Shown here: positions 1 through 9,977 of the stretch, piece by piece
How positions within the stretch are numbered: the stretch's first letter is position 1
Layout: every line of letters starts with the position of its first letter
Assembly (NCBI RefSeq): GCF_000091325.1
Contig: NC_014012.1
Location: forward strand, 3,803,685-3,867,684
From: Shewanella violacea DSS12
GTDB taxonomy: Bacteria > Pseudomonadota > Gammaproteobacteria > Enterobacterales > Shewanellaceae
DNA: 64,000 nt
Direction: 5' to 3'
Position numbers and translations under genes: made by a program
The notes under the pieces: model-generated
Database searches by the model: none
Told to the model about the DNA's origin: nothing
Seen by the model: only the letters and a program-made list of their open reading frames with translations

Positions 1-124
1 AGTCAAATTTTGGATTCATTTAGGTTTTAGTCGTTGAGCCGCTGACTAGCTGTGGCAAGCAAAATCATTTCTGGTATGCTGATGCCACCTAATTTTTGAT
101 ATTACTAATTAAGAAAATCAGCCA

Positions 125-691
125 ATGAAACGTCTTATTCTATTGTTCACCGCATCAGTTTTACTGTCTGCCTGTGCCAATCATGCTCCCAGCCACATAG
201 CCTTGCACCCACAAGTGCCCAAGGTACAACAGCAAACGAATTCTCGTCAGACACTAGCCATAGAGACAATAGATACTCGCTCAGCCAATTTCATCGTAAG
301 ATTTAACAATGGCGCTGATGCGGCAAAATTAGTCAGCCCCTCAGAAGCGCCCAGAAAACAGATGGATCGAGTCTTTCGAGCAGGATTTACCCAAGCGGGT
401 TATCAAATCGATCCAAGCTCAGTTAAACATGTGCAGATTCAAGTAGAGCAGCTACTCACAGATGTGACAGAATCCACATTCAGTTTCGAAGCCAAGAGCA
501 ATATCATCATTAATATTATCGCAAAAAATAGTCGTCAGGTGCTAACCAAGCGTTACTCGGCTCGAGGCACATTATCCGGTCCTTTCAGTGCAGATTATGC
601 CCAGTTAGAGCTTGAAATGAACAAGTTACTCGGACAACTCAGTAGCGAGATAATCAACGACCCTGAGCTTAATCAATTTATCCAACAATAA
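125..691 (+). CDS. yajG: YajG-family lipoprotein
   Basis: The protein has 188 residues and starts with a lipoprotein signal: a basic start, a hydrophobic run and the lipobox LLSAC, so lipidation at about Cys17 is expected. The rest matches the YajG family of outer-membrane-associated lipoproteins of unknown function, at the family's usual length. It lies upstream of a secreted cyclophilin and the ampG permease; yajG next to ampG is the known enterobacterial order. Nothing in the sequence points to an enzymatic role. Confidence 0.88.
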   Translation: MKRLILLFTASVLLSACANHAPSHIALHPQVPKVQQQTNSRQTLAIETIDTRSANFIVRFNNGADAAKLVSPSEAPRKQMDRVFRAGFTQAGYQIDPSSVKHVQIQVEQLLTDVTESTFSFEAKSNIIINIIAKNSRQVLTKRYSARGTLSGPFSADYAQLELEMNKLLGQLSSEIINDPELNQFIQQ

Positions 692-741
692 TAGCTAACA
701 AGCCAGCACCTAAGACAATGTAAAACTAACAGGGAAGCCCT

Positions 742-1341
742 ATGTTTCGTAAAATTTGCACATTATTACTACTCACCATGACCGTGAGTATAAGTTCCTT
801 GGCCATGGCCATAGATATTCAACCCAATACTCTGTATCCCAAAGTCGAGCTCGACACTAGCATGGGCACCATAGTGCTAGAGCTAGATAGAACCCGAGCC
901 CCCATTACAGTGGATAACTTTCTCACTTATGTGGTCAAGGGTCATTATGACAATACCCTGTTCCACCGTGTTATCGCCGATTTTGTGGTGCAAGGCGGCG
1001 GACTCGACCTTAATCAAGAAGAGAAGCCCTATGATGCTCCTATCGTTAACGAATCGGGCAATGGACTGTCGAACAGCTTCGGCACTATAGCCATGGCAAG
1101 GGATAATGATCCTCATTCGGCCACCAGCCAATTCTATTTCAATGTTGCAGATAATAAACGCTTAGACCCATCATCGAGACGATGGGGATATGCCGTGTTT
1201 GGTGAAATCACCCAAGGCGAAGACGTGCTCGCCGCAATGGCTGGTGTGGCGACAGAACACAACAGCAAGCTTGACTGGCCTGACTTCCCTGTTAAAGACA
1301 TCATTTTAAAGAAAGCGACACTTTTACCAAGAGACGAGTAA
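742..1341 (+). CDS. Periplasmic peptidyl-prolyl cis-trans isomerase, cyclophilin type
   Basis: This 199-residue cyclophilin should speed up proline cis-trans isomerisation in the periplasm. A cleavable signal peptide ends near SSLAMA (about residue 23). The cyclophilin core follows, with the catalytic-loop motif FHRVI and the downstream VVQGGG and SATSQFYFN segments. An AGGGAAG-like ribosome binding site precedes the ATG. The length fits PpiA-type single-domain enzymes. It sits 50 bp after yajG and may share its transcript. The family assignment is firm; the choice between PpiA and a paralogue is not. Confidence 0.9.
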   Translation: MFRKICTLLLLTMTVSISSLAMAIDIQPNTLYPKVELDTSMGTIVLELDRTRAPITVDNFLTYVVKGHYDNTLFHRVIADFVVQGGGLDLNQEEKPYDAPIVNESGNGLSNSFGTIAMARDNDPHSATSQFYFNVADNKRLDPSSRRWGYAVFGEITQGEDVLAAMAGVATEHNSKLDWPDFPVKDIILKKATLLPRDE

Positions 1342-1499
1342 ACAGAAAAGTATTCAAGCCGACAGCATAAGAACTAAGCAACTGAAAATATGAATAAACT
1401 TATTTAACATTTAAGTTTATTCAATGTTTTTCACAAGTTTCAGTCACACTTTTATATTTAGTCCTATACTGATTAAGTTGTAAATAAGGAGGCGATTTG

Positions 1500-1820
1500 A
1501 TGACCCCAACTGAGTTCATCGATAATAAAGCGCCCCAGCTGGCCCAATATGGAAAAGCGTTTCTGAGTGATCAACTCGATTTTAATGAGGTCCAGCTATA
1601 TCTATGGGACACCCTAGAAGAATGGCAACAGTTCAATCATCAGGGTGACGCGCAGTCAGACATGGAGAGAGTGTTCTGGCATCTACTGCATGCCTTTGAC
1701 AAATGGCCCGATTGGATGATCCGCGGCAATCAATATCTGCGCAAGCAAATTGACGAATGTTGTGATTATCTTAATCTCGGTGGTCAGGTGCCAATGGGAT
1801 GTGTAGGGATCAGACCTTGA
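1500..1820 (+). CDS. Conserved hypothetical protein, 106 aa
   Basis: I do not recognise a named family. The product is a small soluble acidic protein rich in Trp and Asp/Glu, without signal peptide or membrane segment, ending in a Cys pair and a Gly-rich tail. The ATG at 1500 is preferred over the TTG three bases earlier because AAGGAGG ends 7 bases before it, a very strong ribosome binding site. A terminator hairpin follows directly. It lies between the cyclophilin and ampG and is probably a monocistronic, well-translated gene. Confidence 0.7.
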   Translation: MTPTEFIDNKAPQLAQYGKAFLSDQLDFNEVQLYLWDTLEEWQQFNHQGDAQSDMERVFWHLLHAFDKWPDWMIRGNQYLRKQIDECCDYLNLGGQVPMGCVGIRP

Positions 1821-1842
1821 TCTACAGGTAAACTTGAAGCCT

Positions 1843-1870
1843 AAGCCCAAACTCTATGTTTGGGCTTTTC
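1843..1870 (+). terminator. Rho-independent terminator after the 106-aa gene
   Basis: A perfect 10-bp stem AAGCCCAAAC / GTTTGGGCTT with a 5-base loop is followed by a short T-run. It lies just downstream of the small hypothetical gene and upstream of ampG. Confidence 0.75.
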
Positions 1871-1951
1871 ATTGCGTTTATGATTCCTTAAGCTAGTCAT
1901 TTGAACTATTTGGTATTAAGCTAAGCCGATTAATACCTCTTAAGTTTCCCT

Positions 1952-3385
1952 ATGTTATCTTCAGCCTCCTCCAAGCTTGACCAAGTCAAAGACGCTTTCT
2001 CGATTTACTGCCACAAACGCGTCTTAGTCTTGCTACTACTCGGTTTTTCAGCCGGTCTGCCCTTGATGCTAGTGTTCTCGACATTGTCATTCTGGTTAAG
2101 AGAATCGGGCATAGATAGAGCCGCCATAGGATATTTCAGCTGGATAGCCCTCGCCTATGGATTCAAGTGGGCCTGGTCCCCCCTGGTAGACAGACTCTCT
2201 CTGCCCATCTTAACCAAACTACTTGGACGCAGACGAGGCTGGATGCTATTTGCTCAAATACTCTTGGTTGGGGCTATTTTAGGCATGTCCTTCAGCGATC
2301 CGGTCAAAGATCTTGAGCGACTGGCTCTGTTTGCACTTATGGTCGCCTTTGCCTCTGCCACCCAAGATATCGTCATAGATGCCTTTAGAATCGAATCTGC
2401 ACCAGAGAAGATGCAGGCGGCACTAGCTGCGGCCTACCAGGTTGGCTATCGCAGTGCGATGATCATTGCCACCGCAGGCGCATTAACCATTGCAGCTTGG
2501 GTCTCCCCTGGTAACGATGAATACAGTTTATTGTCCTGGCAAATGGCTTACATGATCATGGCAGGCCTAATGTCCGTAGGCATTTTGACCACTCTTTTTT
2601 GTAAAGAGCCCGACGTAGAGGTTAAGCAGGCCGACGAGCAAGAACAGCTCATCATGCAAGAGTTAAAGCAACGCTATCCTAAGGTTATAGCCAATATTTT
2701 ATCTTGGTTATACACGGCCAGCGTGTTGCCATTTATGGACTTCTTTAAGCGATACGGACGCAATGCCATACTGATCTTATTGCTGATATCTTGTTATCGC
2801 ATCTCAGATATTGTCATGGGGATCATGGCAAATGTATTTTATGTCGATATGGGCTTCAGTAAAACAGAGATAGCAACAATTAGTAAGGTTTATGGCCTGA
2901 TAATGACCTTAGTCGGTGCTGGATTTGGCGGTTTATTGATAGCCAGATTTGGTACCATGAAGATACTCTTCGTCGGTGCATTACTGGTTGCTGTGACTAA
3001 CTTACTCTTTGCCTGGCAAGCTGTCATTGGCTACAACGTGCCATTTTTGACCTTGGCCATTTCCATCGATAACTTCAGTGCTGGCATTGCCACTGCAGCC
3101 TTTATAGCCTACCTATCCAGCTTGACGAGCGCTGGATATAGTGCGACTCAATACGCGCTACTCTCATCCATCATGTTACTTTTCCCTAAATTTATCGCCG
3201 GATTCTCCGGAGTCTATGTCGATAATTTCGGTTATGTAAACTTCTTCATCGCCGCCAGTGCCATAGGCTTTCCAGTTCTACTCCTGGTGTATATTGTCGA
3301 TAAACGCACCCGTCATGATGAGCTCAATAAGGTTAATGACGCCATGGAAGAAGAATCCGATGAGGCTTCGGTGACTAAGAATTAG
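1952..3385 (+). CDS. ampG: AmpG-type muropeptide permease (MFS)
   Basis: The 477-residue protein has about 12 to 14 hydrophobic segments and belongs to the AmpG branch of the major facilitator superfamily. AmpG imports anhydromuropeptides from the periplasm for cell-wall recycling, with proton co-transport. The family signatures are visible in the first third: GFSAGLPLMLVFSTLSFWL, then FKWAWSPLVDR, then GRRRGWM. The cytoplasmic C-terminal tail is acidic. Gene order with yajG supports the call. Start: ATG at 1952; the upstream Shine-Dalgarno sequence is weak. Confidence 0.9.
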   Translation: MLSSASSKLDQVKDAFSIYCHKRVLVLLLLGFSAGLPLMLVFSTLSFWLRESGIDRAAIGYFSWIALAYGFKWAWSPLVDRLSLPILTKLLGRRRGWMLFAQILLVGAILGMSFSDPVKDLERLALFALMVAFASATQDIVIDAFRIESAPEKMQAALAAAYQVGYRSAMIIATAGALTIAAWVSPGNDEYSLLSWQMAYMIMAGLMSVGILTTLFCKEPDVEVKQADEQEQLIMQELKQRYPKVIANILSWLYTASVLPFMDFFKRYGRNAILILLLISCYRISDIVMGIMANVFYVDMGFSKTEIATISKVYGLIMTLVGAGFGGLLIARFGTMKILFVGALLVAVTNLLFAWQAVIGYNVPFLTLAISIDNFSAGIATAAFIAYLSSLTSAGYSATQYALLSSIMLLFPKFIAGFSGVYVDNFGYVNFFIAASAIGFPVLLLVYIVDKRTRHDELNKVNDAMEEESDEASVTKN

Positions 3386-3423
3386 CCTTGGCAGCTAGTA
3401 TTTTATTTTCATCAAAAAACAAA

Positions 3424-3455
3424 AAGGCGCTTAAAGTGTTTGCTTTAAGCGCCTT
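3424..3455. terminator. Shared terminator between convergent ampG and yajQ
   Basis: A perfect 13-bp stem (AAGGCGCTTAAAG with its complement, 6-base loop) lies between convergent genes. An A-run on the left and a T-rich right flank make it usable from both sides. Confidence 0.8.
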
Positions 3456-3488
3456 ATCTTAATCTTTCGAAAAAGTGAACCTCAGAGA

Positions 3489-3974
3489 CTAGTCTCTGAA
3501 ATTGTCAAACTGAAAAGGTTGACCTAAGTCTGCTTCACGAGCTAGTGCCATAACGGCCTGCAGATCATCACGTTTCTTGCCTGTTACTCGAACAGAATCG
3601 CCCTGAATTGAAGACTGAACTTTAATTTTACTGTCCTTTATCTTCTTAACTAACTTCTTAGCAATTAAGGTTTCTATTCCCTCTTTGAATCGTACTTTCA
3701 ATGAGAAGGTTTTTCCGCTGTGAACCGCTTTTTCATCGACATCCATAGATCCAGGATCAACGTTACGCTTACTCATCTGCATGCGCAAAATATCGACCAA
3801 TTGCAGGCACTGAAAGTCATCTTCAGCAGATAGCGTCACTATATGATCTTTATATTCGATGCTCGCTTCCTTGCCGCGAAAGTCGAAACGACTCTTAAGC
3901 TCACGTACCGAGTTATCGACCGCGTTACGTAATTCAACTTCATCGACTTCAGAAACTATATCCATTGATGGCAT
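3489..3974 (-). CDS. yajQ: YajQ-family nucleotide/cyclic di-GMP-binding protein
   Basis: The protein has 161 residues, the family's usual length, and starts [11 protein letters not shown] as YajQ proteins do. The two-domain alpha/beta fold is suggested by the conserved [13 protein letters not shown] and [14 protein letters not shown] segments. Members have been reported to bind cyclic di-GMP or tRNA and to act as effectors in the cytoplasm; the role in this organism cannot be read from sequence. It is a single gene on the minus strand with its own terminator. Confidence 0.92.
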   Translation of the reverse strand: MPSMDIVSEVDEVELRNAVDNSVRELKSRFDFRGKEASIEYKDHIVTLSAEDDFQCLQLVDILRMQMSKRNVDPGSMDVDEKAVHSGKTFSLKVRFKEGIETLIAKKLVKKIKDSKIKVQSSIQGDSVRVTGKKRDDLQAVMALAREADLGQPFQFDNFRD

Positions 3975-4169
3975 TTCAAGTGTCCTATTAGAATATTTTT
4001 AGTGGCGCTAGTTTACCGTATTTACGCTATTAAAGTTATTGATACTGGATGACCTCTTCCTATCAGTGTATTAATTCTGCTTAATAACATGCTGGAAAGG
4101 ATAGTTTAATAGTGACAATCGGCCGTCATTTTTTTATGATAAAAAAAACCATCAGATATATATGAAATT

Positions 4170-4535
4170 TTGATATCTAAACAACATATTTTTAGGCTTA
4201 GCCTAGTCATAGCGGTAATAGTCATCAGCTACCTGGTATTTTCTAGGCCGCATTATCCTCAGCTGTTTTCGAATATGGATAAAGTGGGCCATCTTGGCAG
4301 CTTCTTTTGTTTATCTCTACTGACATATTTAGCGTTTAAGCCTAAGTGGTACTTGCTTACAGCTACGCTGTCGGTTTATGCCATCTTCATTGAACTGGTG
4401 CAATCTAGGCTGCCCTATCGCAGCGCCTCTGTGGCCGACTTTATTGCCGATATGGCAGGTATTTTACTTTTCTATTTTTGTCTTTGGAGTTATAAGCGCT
4501 ACTTTAGTGCCACTAAGGTCACCGAATCCCGCTAA
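4170..4535 (+). CDS. VanZ-like small membrane protein
   Basis: The 121-residue protein has about four hydrophobic segments and the VanZ-like pattern: an Asp-Lys-Val-Gly-His motif near residue 37 (DKVGHLGSFF) and a Glu-Leu-Val-Gln segment followed by SVADFIADMAGI. The family has no settled biochemical function; the founding member is linked to low-level teicoplanin resistance. The TTG at 4170 is the only reasonable start, because the nearby ATG at 4162 reads into a stop. It is followed after 19 bases by the PanE-like gene. Confidence 0.72.
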   Translation: MISKQHIFRLSLVIAVIVISYLVFSRPHYPQLFSNMDKVGHLGSFFCLSLLTYLAFKPKWYLLTATLSVYAIFIELVQSRLPYRSASVADFIADMAGILLFYFCLWSYKRYFSATKVTESR

Positions 4536-4554
4536 CCTTTAATAAGAGCGAATC

Positions 4555-5520
4555 ATGCCCCAAAACTCGGCCATAACTCCTATGTGTAACCCATCTATAG
4601 CCATCCTTGGCGCTGGCGCCATCGGACAACTGATTTATCATCAGCTAGTAAAGGCCGAACTAGCCCCCTATTTTATTACTCGGGGAAAGACCTCAGGCCA
4701 AGAGGTGCTCACCCTGACCCATTTAAATGGTCAAGTGACACAGTCCACCGCAGAGCTCCATTGTATAGCGTCATCAGACACATATAAAAGTGAGTGCCTA
4801 CTATTGAGCAATACACGATTACTCATCGTCTGTGTAAAATCCTATCAGGTCCTTGATGCAATAAAATCTGCCATATCACAACTTCCCAAGAGCTGTCACA
4901 TACTGCTGCTTCACAATGGTTTAGGTCCTCACCTTGAAGTGGAACCCTTGCTCCAAGGCAGAGGCTTGAGTTTAGGCACTACCTCTCAGGGCGCATTTAG
5001 GCAAGACACTTGGCGGCTCAAACAAACTGGCACAGGAATAACTCAAATAGGTCACCTAAGCGGTCCATTGATGCCATCGGCTCTGAAGCTGAGCTTGCTT
5101 AGAGCGATTCCAGATAGTGAGTGGTGCACACCAATTTTGCCGTATCTTTGGCAAAAACTTGCGATTAATGCGGCAATAAACCCGCTTACAGCAATAGAAA
5201 ACTGCCCCAATGGCGCCCTCGCAGCACCCAAATATAAGCAAGAAATTGACGATATAGTCACTGAACTGGTCGATGTCGCTATGGCTACAGGAATAGAACT
5301 GGACAAGTTAGCACTCACCAACCGAGTGTACAGTGTTATCGAGCTCACCAGTGCCAACTTCTCCTCCATGCATCAAGATGTGACGAATAAACGACGAACC
5401 GAGATAGACAGCATCAACGGTTATATCCTAGCCAGAGCTAAGGAATATGGGCTAACCACTAAGGTTAACCTTTCACTCGTTAAACGCATAAAATCAATCG
5501 AAGCTAGTTACCTAAATTAG
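4555..5520 (+). CDS. panE: Ketopantoate reductase family protein (PanE/ApbA)
   Basis: The 321-residue protein has an N-terminal Rossmann domain with the NADPH loop ILGAGAIGQL (from about residue 15), the VKSYQV segment with the conserved Lys, and a helical C-terminal domain with WQKLAINAAINPLTA, where the catalytic Lys and neighbouring Asn sit in this family. The expected reaction is NADPH-dependent reduction of 2-dehydropantoate to pantoate for coenzyme A. The family also contains reductases with other substrates, so the exact substrate is inferred. Confidence 0.85.
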   Translation: MPQNSAITPMCNPSIAILGAGAIGQLIYHQLVKAELAPYFITRGKTSGQEVLTLTHLNGQVTQSTAELHCIASSDTYKSECLLLSNTRLLIVCVKSYQVLDAIKSAISQLPKSCHILLLHNGLGPHLEVEPLLQGRGLSLGTTSQGAFRQDTWRLKQTGTGITQIGHLSGPLMPSALKLSLLRAIPDSEWCTPILPYLWQKLAINAAINPLTAIENCPNGALAAPKYKQEIDDIVTELVDVAMATGIELDKLALTNRVYSVIELTSANFSSMHQDVTNKRRTEIDSINGYILARAKEYGLTTKVNLSLVKRIKSIEASYLN

Positions 5521-5643
5521 GCCCATTTTTCAGCAGATGCCCTGTCCTACAGAGTAAGTGAAAGCGACTTGCAAAAGGCAGTAATTCATTTTTGAGTCTA
5601 CTATTAGGTCAACAACAGTAGACTGAAAACAATGGATTAGTTT

Positions 5644-7134
5644 ATGCAAAGAGAGCAGTGGAACTCGCGAGTGGGCTTTATTCTCGCCGCAGTGGGCTCC
5701 GCCATCGGCCTTGGCAATATTTGGCGCTTTCCCTACATGGCCTATGAGAATGGCGGCGGAGCATTCTTCATCCCTTATCTGTTCGCCATGATATCTGCCG
5801 GTATTCCCTTCATGATCATGGAGTTTAGCCTAGGCCATAGACTGAGAGGCGCGGCCCCTAAAGTATTTGCCAAGCTTGGGCAGAATTATGGGCTAAGACT
5901 GGAGTGGCTTGGTTGGTTCCAGGTCTTTATCGCCGCCATTATTGCTATCTACTATGTGGCTATTATCGGCTGGGCAATCTCGTTTCTCGGCTTTTCATTT
6001 ACCCAGAGCTGGGGCGCCGATACCAATGCCTTCTTCTTCGAAGAGTATTTACAGTTAGGCGATAACACCCCCTCAAAACTGGGTCAGTTTCAACTGCATA
6101 TTGCCATCCCTATGGCCATTGCCTGGTCTATTACCTCCCTCGTCATTTTCACTGGGATCAGGGGCGGAATTGAACGAGCCAGCAAAATCATGATGCCTTT
6201 ACTCTTTATTATGGTGTTAACTCTCATTGGACGCATAATCTTTCTCCCCGGCGCTCTAGAAGGCTTAAATTATCTGTTTGAACCGGACTTTAGTAAGATT
6301 TTCGATGCTAAGATCTGGTCAGCTGCCTACGGACAGATATTTTTCACTCTGAGCGTCGGCTTTGCCATCATGCTGGCTTACTCTAGCTATCTGCCTGAGA
6401 AATCAGACATTACTAATAATGCCTTCATGACGGTATTAATTAATTGTGGCTTCTCAATCATGGCGGGGATAATGATTTTTGGTGTCTTAGGTTATATGGC
6501 TCAGGAGCAAGGCAAGGCGCTAACCGAAGTCGTATCTTCAGGGGTGGGACTAGCCTTCGTCACTATACCCGCTGCCATCAATTTACTGCCCGCTCCCTAT
6601 ATATTTGGGCCACTCTTCTTTCTTGCCTTAGTGGTTGCGGGTTTGAGTTCCCACATCTCCATCATAGAAGCCGTCACCTCTGCTGTGATGGACAAGTTAA
6701 CACTAGCCCGTAAACCTGCTGCATCCTTGGTTTGCGGCAGCGGCTTCCTTATCTCCATGACTTTTGCGACTAACGGTGGCTTACTGCTTCTCGACCTGGT
6801 TGATTACTTTATTAACAATGTTGCCTTGCTTTTCAGCTGTTTTATCGAGCTTATCATTCTGGCCTGGTTGTTTAAGATCGCCGACATTAGGGATTATGCC
6901 AATCGCTTGTCTGATTTTACCGTGGGAAGATGGTTCGATCTGTGTCTACGATTTCTGAGCCCAGCTATGCTCGCCATCATCTTAGTAAAAAACCTCATCA
7001 ATACTGTCACCCAAGGTTATGGTGACTACCCCATGAAAGATCAACTCATCTTAGGTTGGGGGCTCATCTTGGCAATGTTGGTTATCTCATTAATCATCAA
7101 CTTACTCACGACGAACAAGGAAGACCAGCTATGA
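5644..7134 (+). CDS. Sodium-dependent amino-acid transporter, NSS/SNF family
   Basis: The 496-residue inner-membrane protein has about 12 hydrophobic segments and the NSS signature near its start: AAVGSAIGLGNIWRFPY followed by NGGGAFFIPY, the unwound first helix that binds sodium and substrate in LeuT-type transporters. Substrate cannot be assigned, but the small downstream subunit suggests the MetP/MetS type reported for methionine and alanine uptake. Its stop overlaps the ATG of the small gene by four bases (ATGA), so translation is probably coupled. Confidence 0.88.
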   Translation: MQREQWNSRVGFILAAVGSAIGLGNIWRFPYMAYENGGGAFFIPYLFAMISAGIPFMIMEFSLGHRLRGAAPKVFAKLGQNYGLRLEWLGWFQVFIAAIIAIYYVAIIGWAISFLGFSFTQSWGADTNAFFFEEYLQLGDNTPSKLGQFQLHIAIPMAIAWSITSLVIFTGIRGGIERASKIMMPLLFIMVLTLIGRIIFLPGALEGLNYLFEPDFSKIFDAKIWSAAYGQIFFTLSVGFAIMLAYSSYLPEKSDITNNAFMTVLINCGFSIMAGIMIFGVLGYMAQEQGKALTEVVSSGVGLAFVTIPAAINLLPAPYIFGPLFFLALVVAGLSSHISIIEAVTSAVMDKLTLARKPAASLVCGSGFLISMTFATNGGLLLLDLVDYFINNVALLFSCFIELIILAWLFKIADIRDYANRLSDFTVGRWFDLCLRFLSPAMLAIILVKNLINTVTQGYGDYPMKDQLILGWGLILAMLVISLIINLLTTNKEDQL

Positions 7135-7241
7135 CCAGCGGCGCTATTATCATGATAAGTCTTGCCCTATGTATCACTTGGGGCGGTGCCGCTTTATGCA
7201 TAGCCATAGCCATAAGAAAGAAGAAACAGCCCCAGGATTAG
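7131..7241 (+). CDS. MetS-family small subunit of an NSS transporter
   Basis: A 36-residue membrane peptide starts at the ATG overlapping the transporter stop codon. It has one hydrophobic helix (residues 4-28, with WGG in the middle) and a basic tail KKK. Single-helix partners in this position are known as MetS-family NSS transporter small subunits. A longer in-frame reading from 7056 is possible, but that part lies inside the transporter gene and looks non-native. The coupled ATGA overlap decides the start. Confidence 0.75.
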   Translation: MTSGAIIMISLALCITWGGAALCIAIAIRKKKQPQD

Positions 7242-7363
7242 CCGATACTCTTTACTTCTACTGGGCAGTTTTTCTCTAGCAAAACACTTGATGCAATCGA
7301 CCACATAAAAAGGTAGATTAACCAGCTATCTCCTAATGAAACACCCTCAGTTACGGCAAGACA

Positions 7364-8044
7364 ATGAAACATATTCCCCTATTTGATTCGAATCGACTAC
7401 TGACCGCGATACTCGGCTATGGTTTCATGCTGGTTTTGATTATTATCAGTGTTAATTTCTGGGATCGCACCATTGCCGACGCTATGCATGCTCATGGCTA
7501 TTCAGGCACATTACTTAAGTTACTCAGCCAGATCCCCACTGTACTCGAGGTAATTGCGGCAGTTTTCATCATGAGCGTCTTCATTAAGCGCAGCCGTGAA
7601 CGTTTTAGTTCACTCATGATTAATCTTATCGCCACGATTGCCTTAGCCAGCTTAGTGAGAGTATCCGCCAAGATAGCTTTCGGTCGTACCTGGCCAGAGA
7701 CTTGGGTCAATGATAACCCATCATGGATTAATAATGGCCTTGAGGCATTTCATCCCTTTGCTCAGGGCATTGCCTACAACTCATTTCCATCTGGCCATGC
7801 GCTTTTTACCTTCTCGCTGGCCACAGTATTTTGGTACCACTTCCCGCGTCTTCGACCCGTTTGGCTAGCCTGCATGTTAGGTGTGCTCATAGGGCAAGTA
7901 GGACTTAATTATCATTTTCTTGGAGACTTACTTGCCGGAGCCACACTGGGCACCTTCATCGCCCATATGGTTATCCTAGGGAGCAATAAAGCCAACAGCA
8001 TCAAAAAGCTTAATAGGAAACCACGACCAGCTAGCTCCACATAA
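7364..8044 (+). CDS. PAP2-family membrane phosphatase
   Basis: The 226-residue protein has five to six hydrophobic segments and all three PAP2 motifs: KIAFGRTWP (basic motif 1), FPSGHALF (motif 2 with the catalytic His) and NYHFLGDLLAG (motif 3, His and Asp). Such enzymes remove phosphate from lipid phosphates, such as undecaprenyl pyrophosphate or phosphatidic acid, at the outer face of the inner membrane. The substrate is not decided here. Its 3' end overlaps the convergent permease gene by 14 bases. Confidence 0.85.
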   Translation: MKHIPLFDSNRLLTAILGYGFMLVLIIISVNFWDRTIADAMHAHGYSGTLLKLLSQIPTVLEVIAAVFIMSVFIKRSRERFSSLMINLIATIALASLVRVSAKIAFGRTWPETWVNDNPSWINNGLEAFHPFAQGIAYNSFPSGHALFTFSLATVFWYHFPRLRPVWLACMLGVLIGQVGLNYHFLGDLLAGATLGTFIAHMVILGSNKANSIKKLNRKPRPASST

Positions 8045-8903
8045 CTAAGACGGCGGCTAGGGCGATGAGTAGCAGTGCCAACATATCTTTTATTTTTACT
8101 TTCTGCTTGAGCCAAAACATGGCGATTAACAAGGTGAAGAAGACCTCAATCTGGCCTAAGGTTTTTACGTAAGGTACAGATTGCAGTGACATGGCACTGA
8201 ACCAGCCAATAGAGCCCAAACAACTCGTAATGCTAGTGAGCAAGGTTAGCTTAGGTCGCTCTATCAATGCCGTTAATACTTGCTTGTCTGTAATCAGCAG
8301 ATAGGCAAGCAAGACCAAGGTTTGAATGGTAATGACGAAGAGTAAGACCCAGGCAGCTCTGTGGGGGAAAGGTAAATCCAATATCAAACTTGCTTGGCGA
8401 ACCCAGAGAGAAGTCAGCGCAAAACCAGTACCACAAGCCAAACCTATGAAGGCAGTCTTAAATGAGATGCCTCTGAGTCCCTTGGCACTACTCATCATAA
8501 ATACTGCCAAGCCTCCGATGATCACACCAAGCCAGCCCAAACCGCTAAGCTGAGTACCAAAAAATAACACGCCTAATACGGCAGCAACCAAGGCCTCGCT
8601 CTTGGCAAGCCCGGCTCCTACAGCAAAGTTTTTAAGTTTAAACAGCCGCACCAGTAATACAGTTGCCAATATCTGCGCTGCAGAAGCACCGAGTACATAC
8701 AAGCTGAACTGAAGCGATATCTCAGGCATGGCTACCGGTTGCCAAAGATACAGGCTGCCGAGATAGAGTGCCGCGATGGGACCTGCCCATAGGAAGCGTG
8801 CCAAGGTAACACCGGCTACCTTAACCTCTTTGCTAAGTTGACTCTGAAATGCATTACGCCAGGCCTGCATAAAGGCGGCGAGGAAGGTAAAGAAGATCCA
8901 CAT
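8031..8903 (-). CDS. EamA/DMT-family permease
   Basis: The 290-residue protein has about ten hydrophobic segments in two similar halves, typical of drug/metabolite-transporter superfamily proteins with paired EamA domains. The last segments (LLIALAAVLVMW) end at the C-terminus. The substrate is unknown. It is convergent with the PAP2 gene and overlaps it by 14 bases, and lies downstream of kdsA on the same strand, separated from it by the kdsA terminator. Confidence 0.82.
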   Translation of the reverse strand: MWIFFTFLAAFMQAWRNAFQSQLSKEVKVAGVTLARFLWAGPIAALYLGSLYLWQPVAMPEISLQFSLYVLGASAAQILATVLLVRLFKLKNFAVGAGLAKSEALVAAVLGVLFFGTQLSGLGWLGVIIGGLAVFMMSSAKGLRGISFKTAFIGLACGTGFALTSLWVRQASLILDLPFPHRAAWVLLFVITIQTLVLLAYLLITDKQVLTALIERPKLTLLTSITSCLGSIGWFSAMSLQSVPYVKTLGQIEVFFTLLIAMFWLKQKVKIKDMLALLLIALAAVLVMWS

Positions 8904-9020
8904 AGGGTACGACTACTTCTTAGAAACAATGAAAAGGCTGGCTAAGCATATCCCATAGATGAACCACAGGCGATATCAGGGGATGGAAAGTTAAATATAC
9001 TCACTATCAACAAGATGAAC

Positions 9021-9050
9021 AAAAAAGCCCCGATCAAATGACCGAGGCTT
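9021..9050 (-). terminator. Terminator downstream of kdsA
   Basis: On the minus strand AAGCCTCGGTCA folds back on TGATCGGGGCTT, with mismatches, and a T6 run follows. It lies 20 bases past the kdsA stop codon. Confidence 0.75.
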
Positions 9051-9069
9051 AGTATGGCAAACAAGCAGC

Positions 9070-9930
<861 letters not shown>

Positions 9931-9977
9931 CTAAAAGGCCAAGGCAATTGCCTAAGCGTTAACCAATAAATTGTTTA

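Noticed and set aside
7056..7130. Upstream extension of the MetS-type small protein
   Set aside because: The extra 25 codons lie inside the transporter gene; the ATG overlapping the stop gives the usual short peptide.
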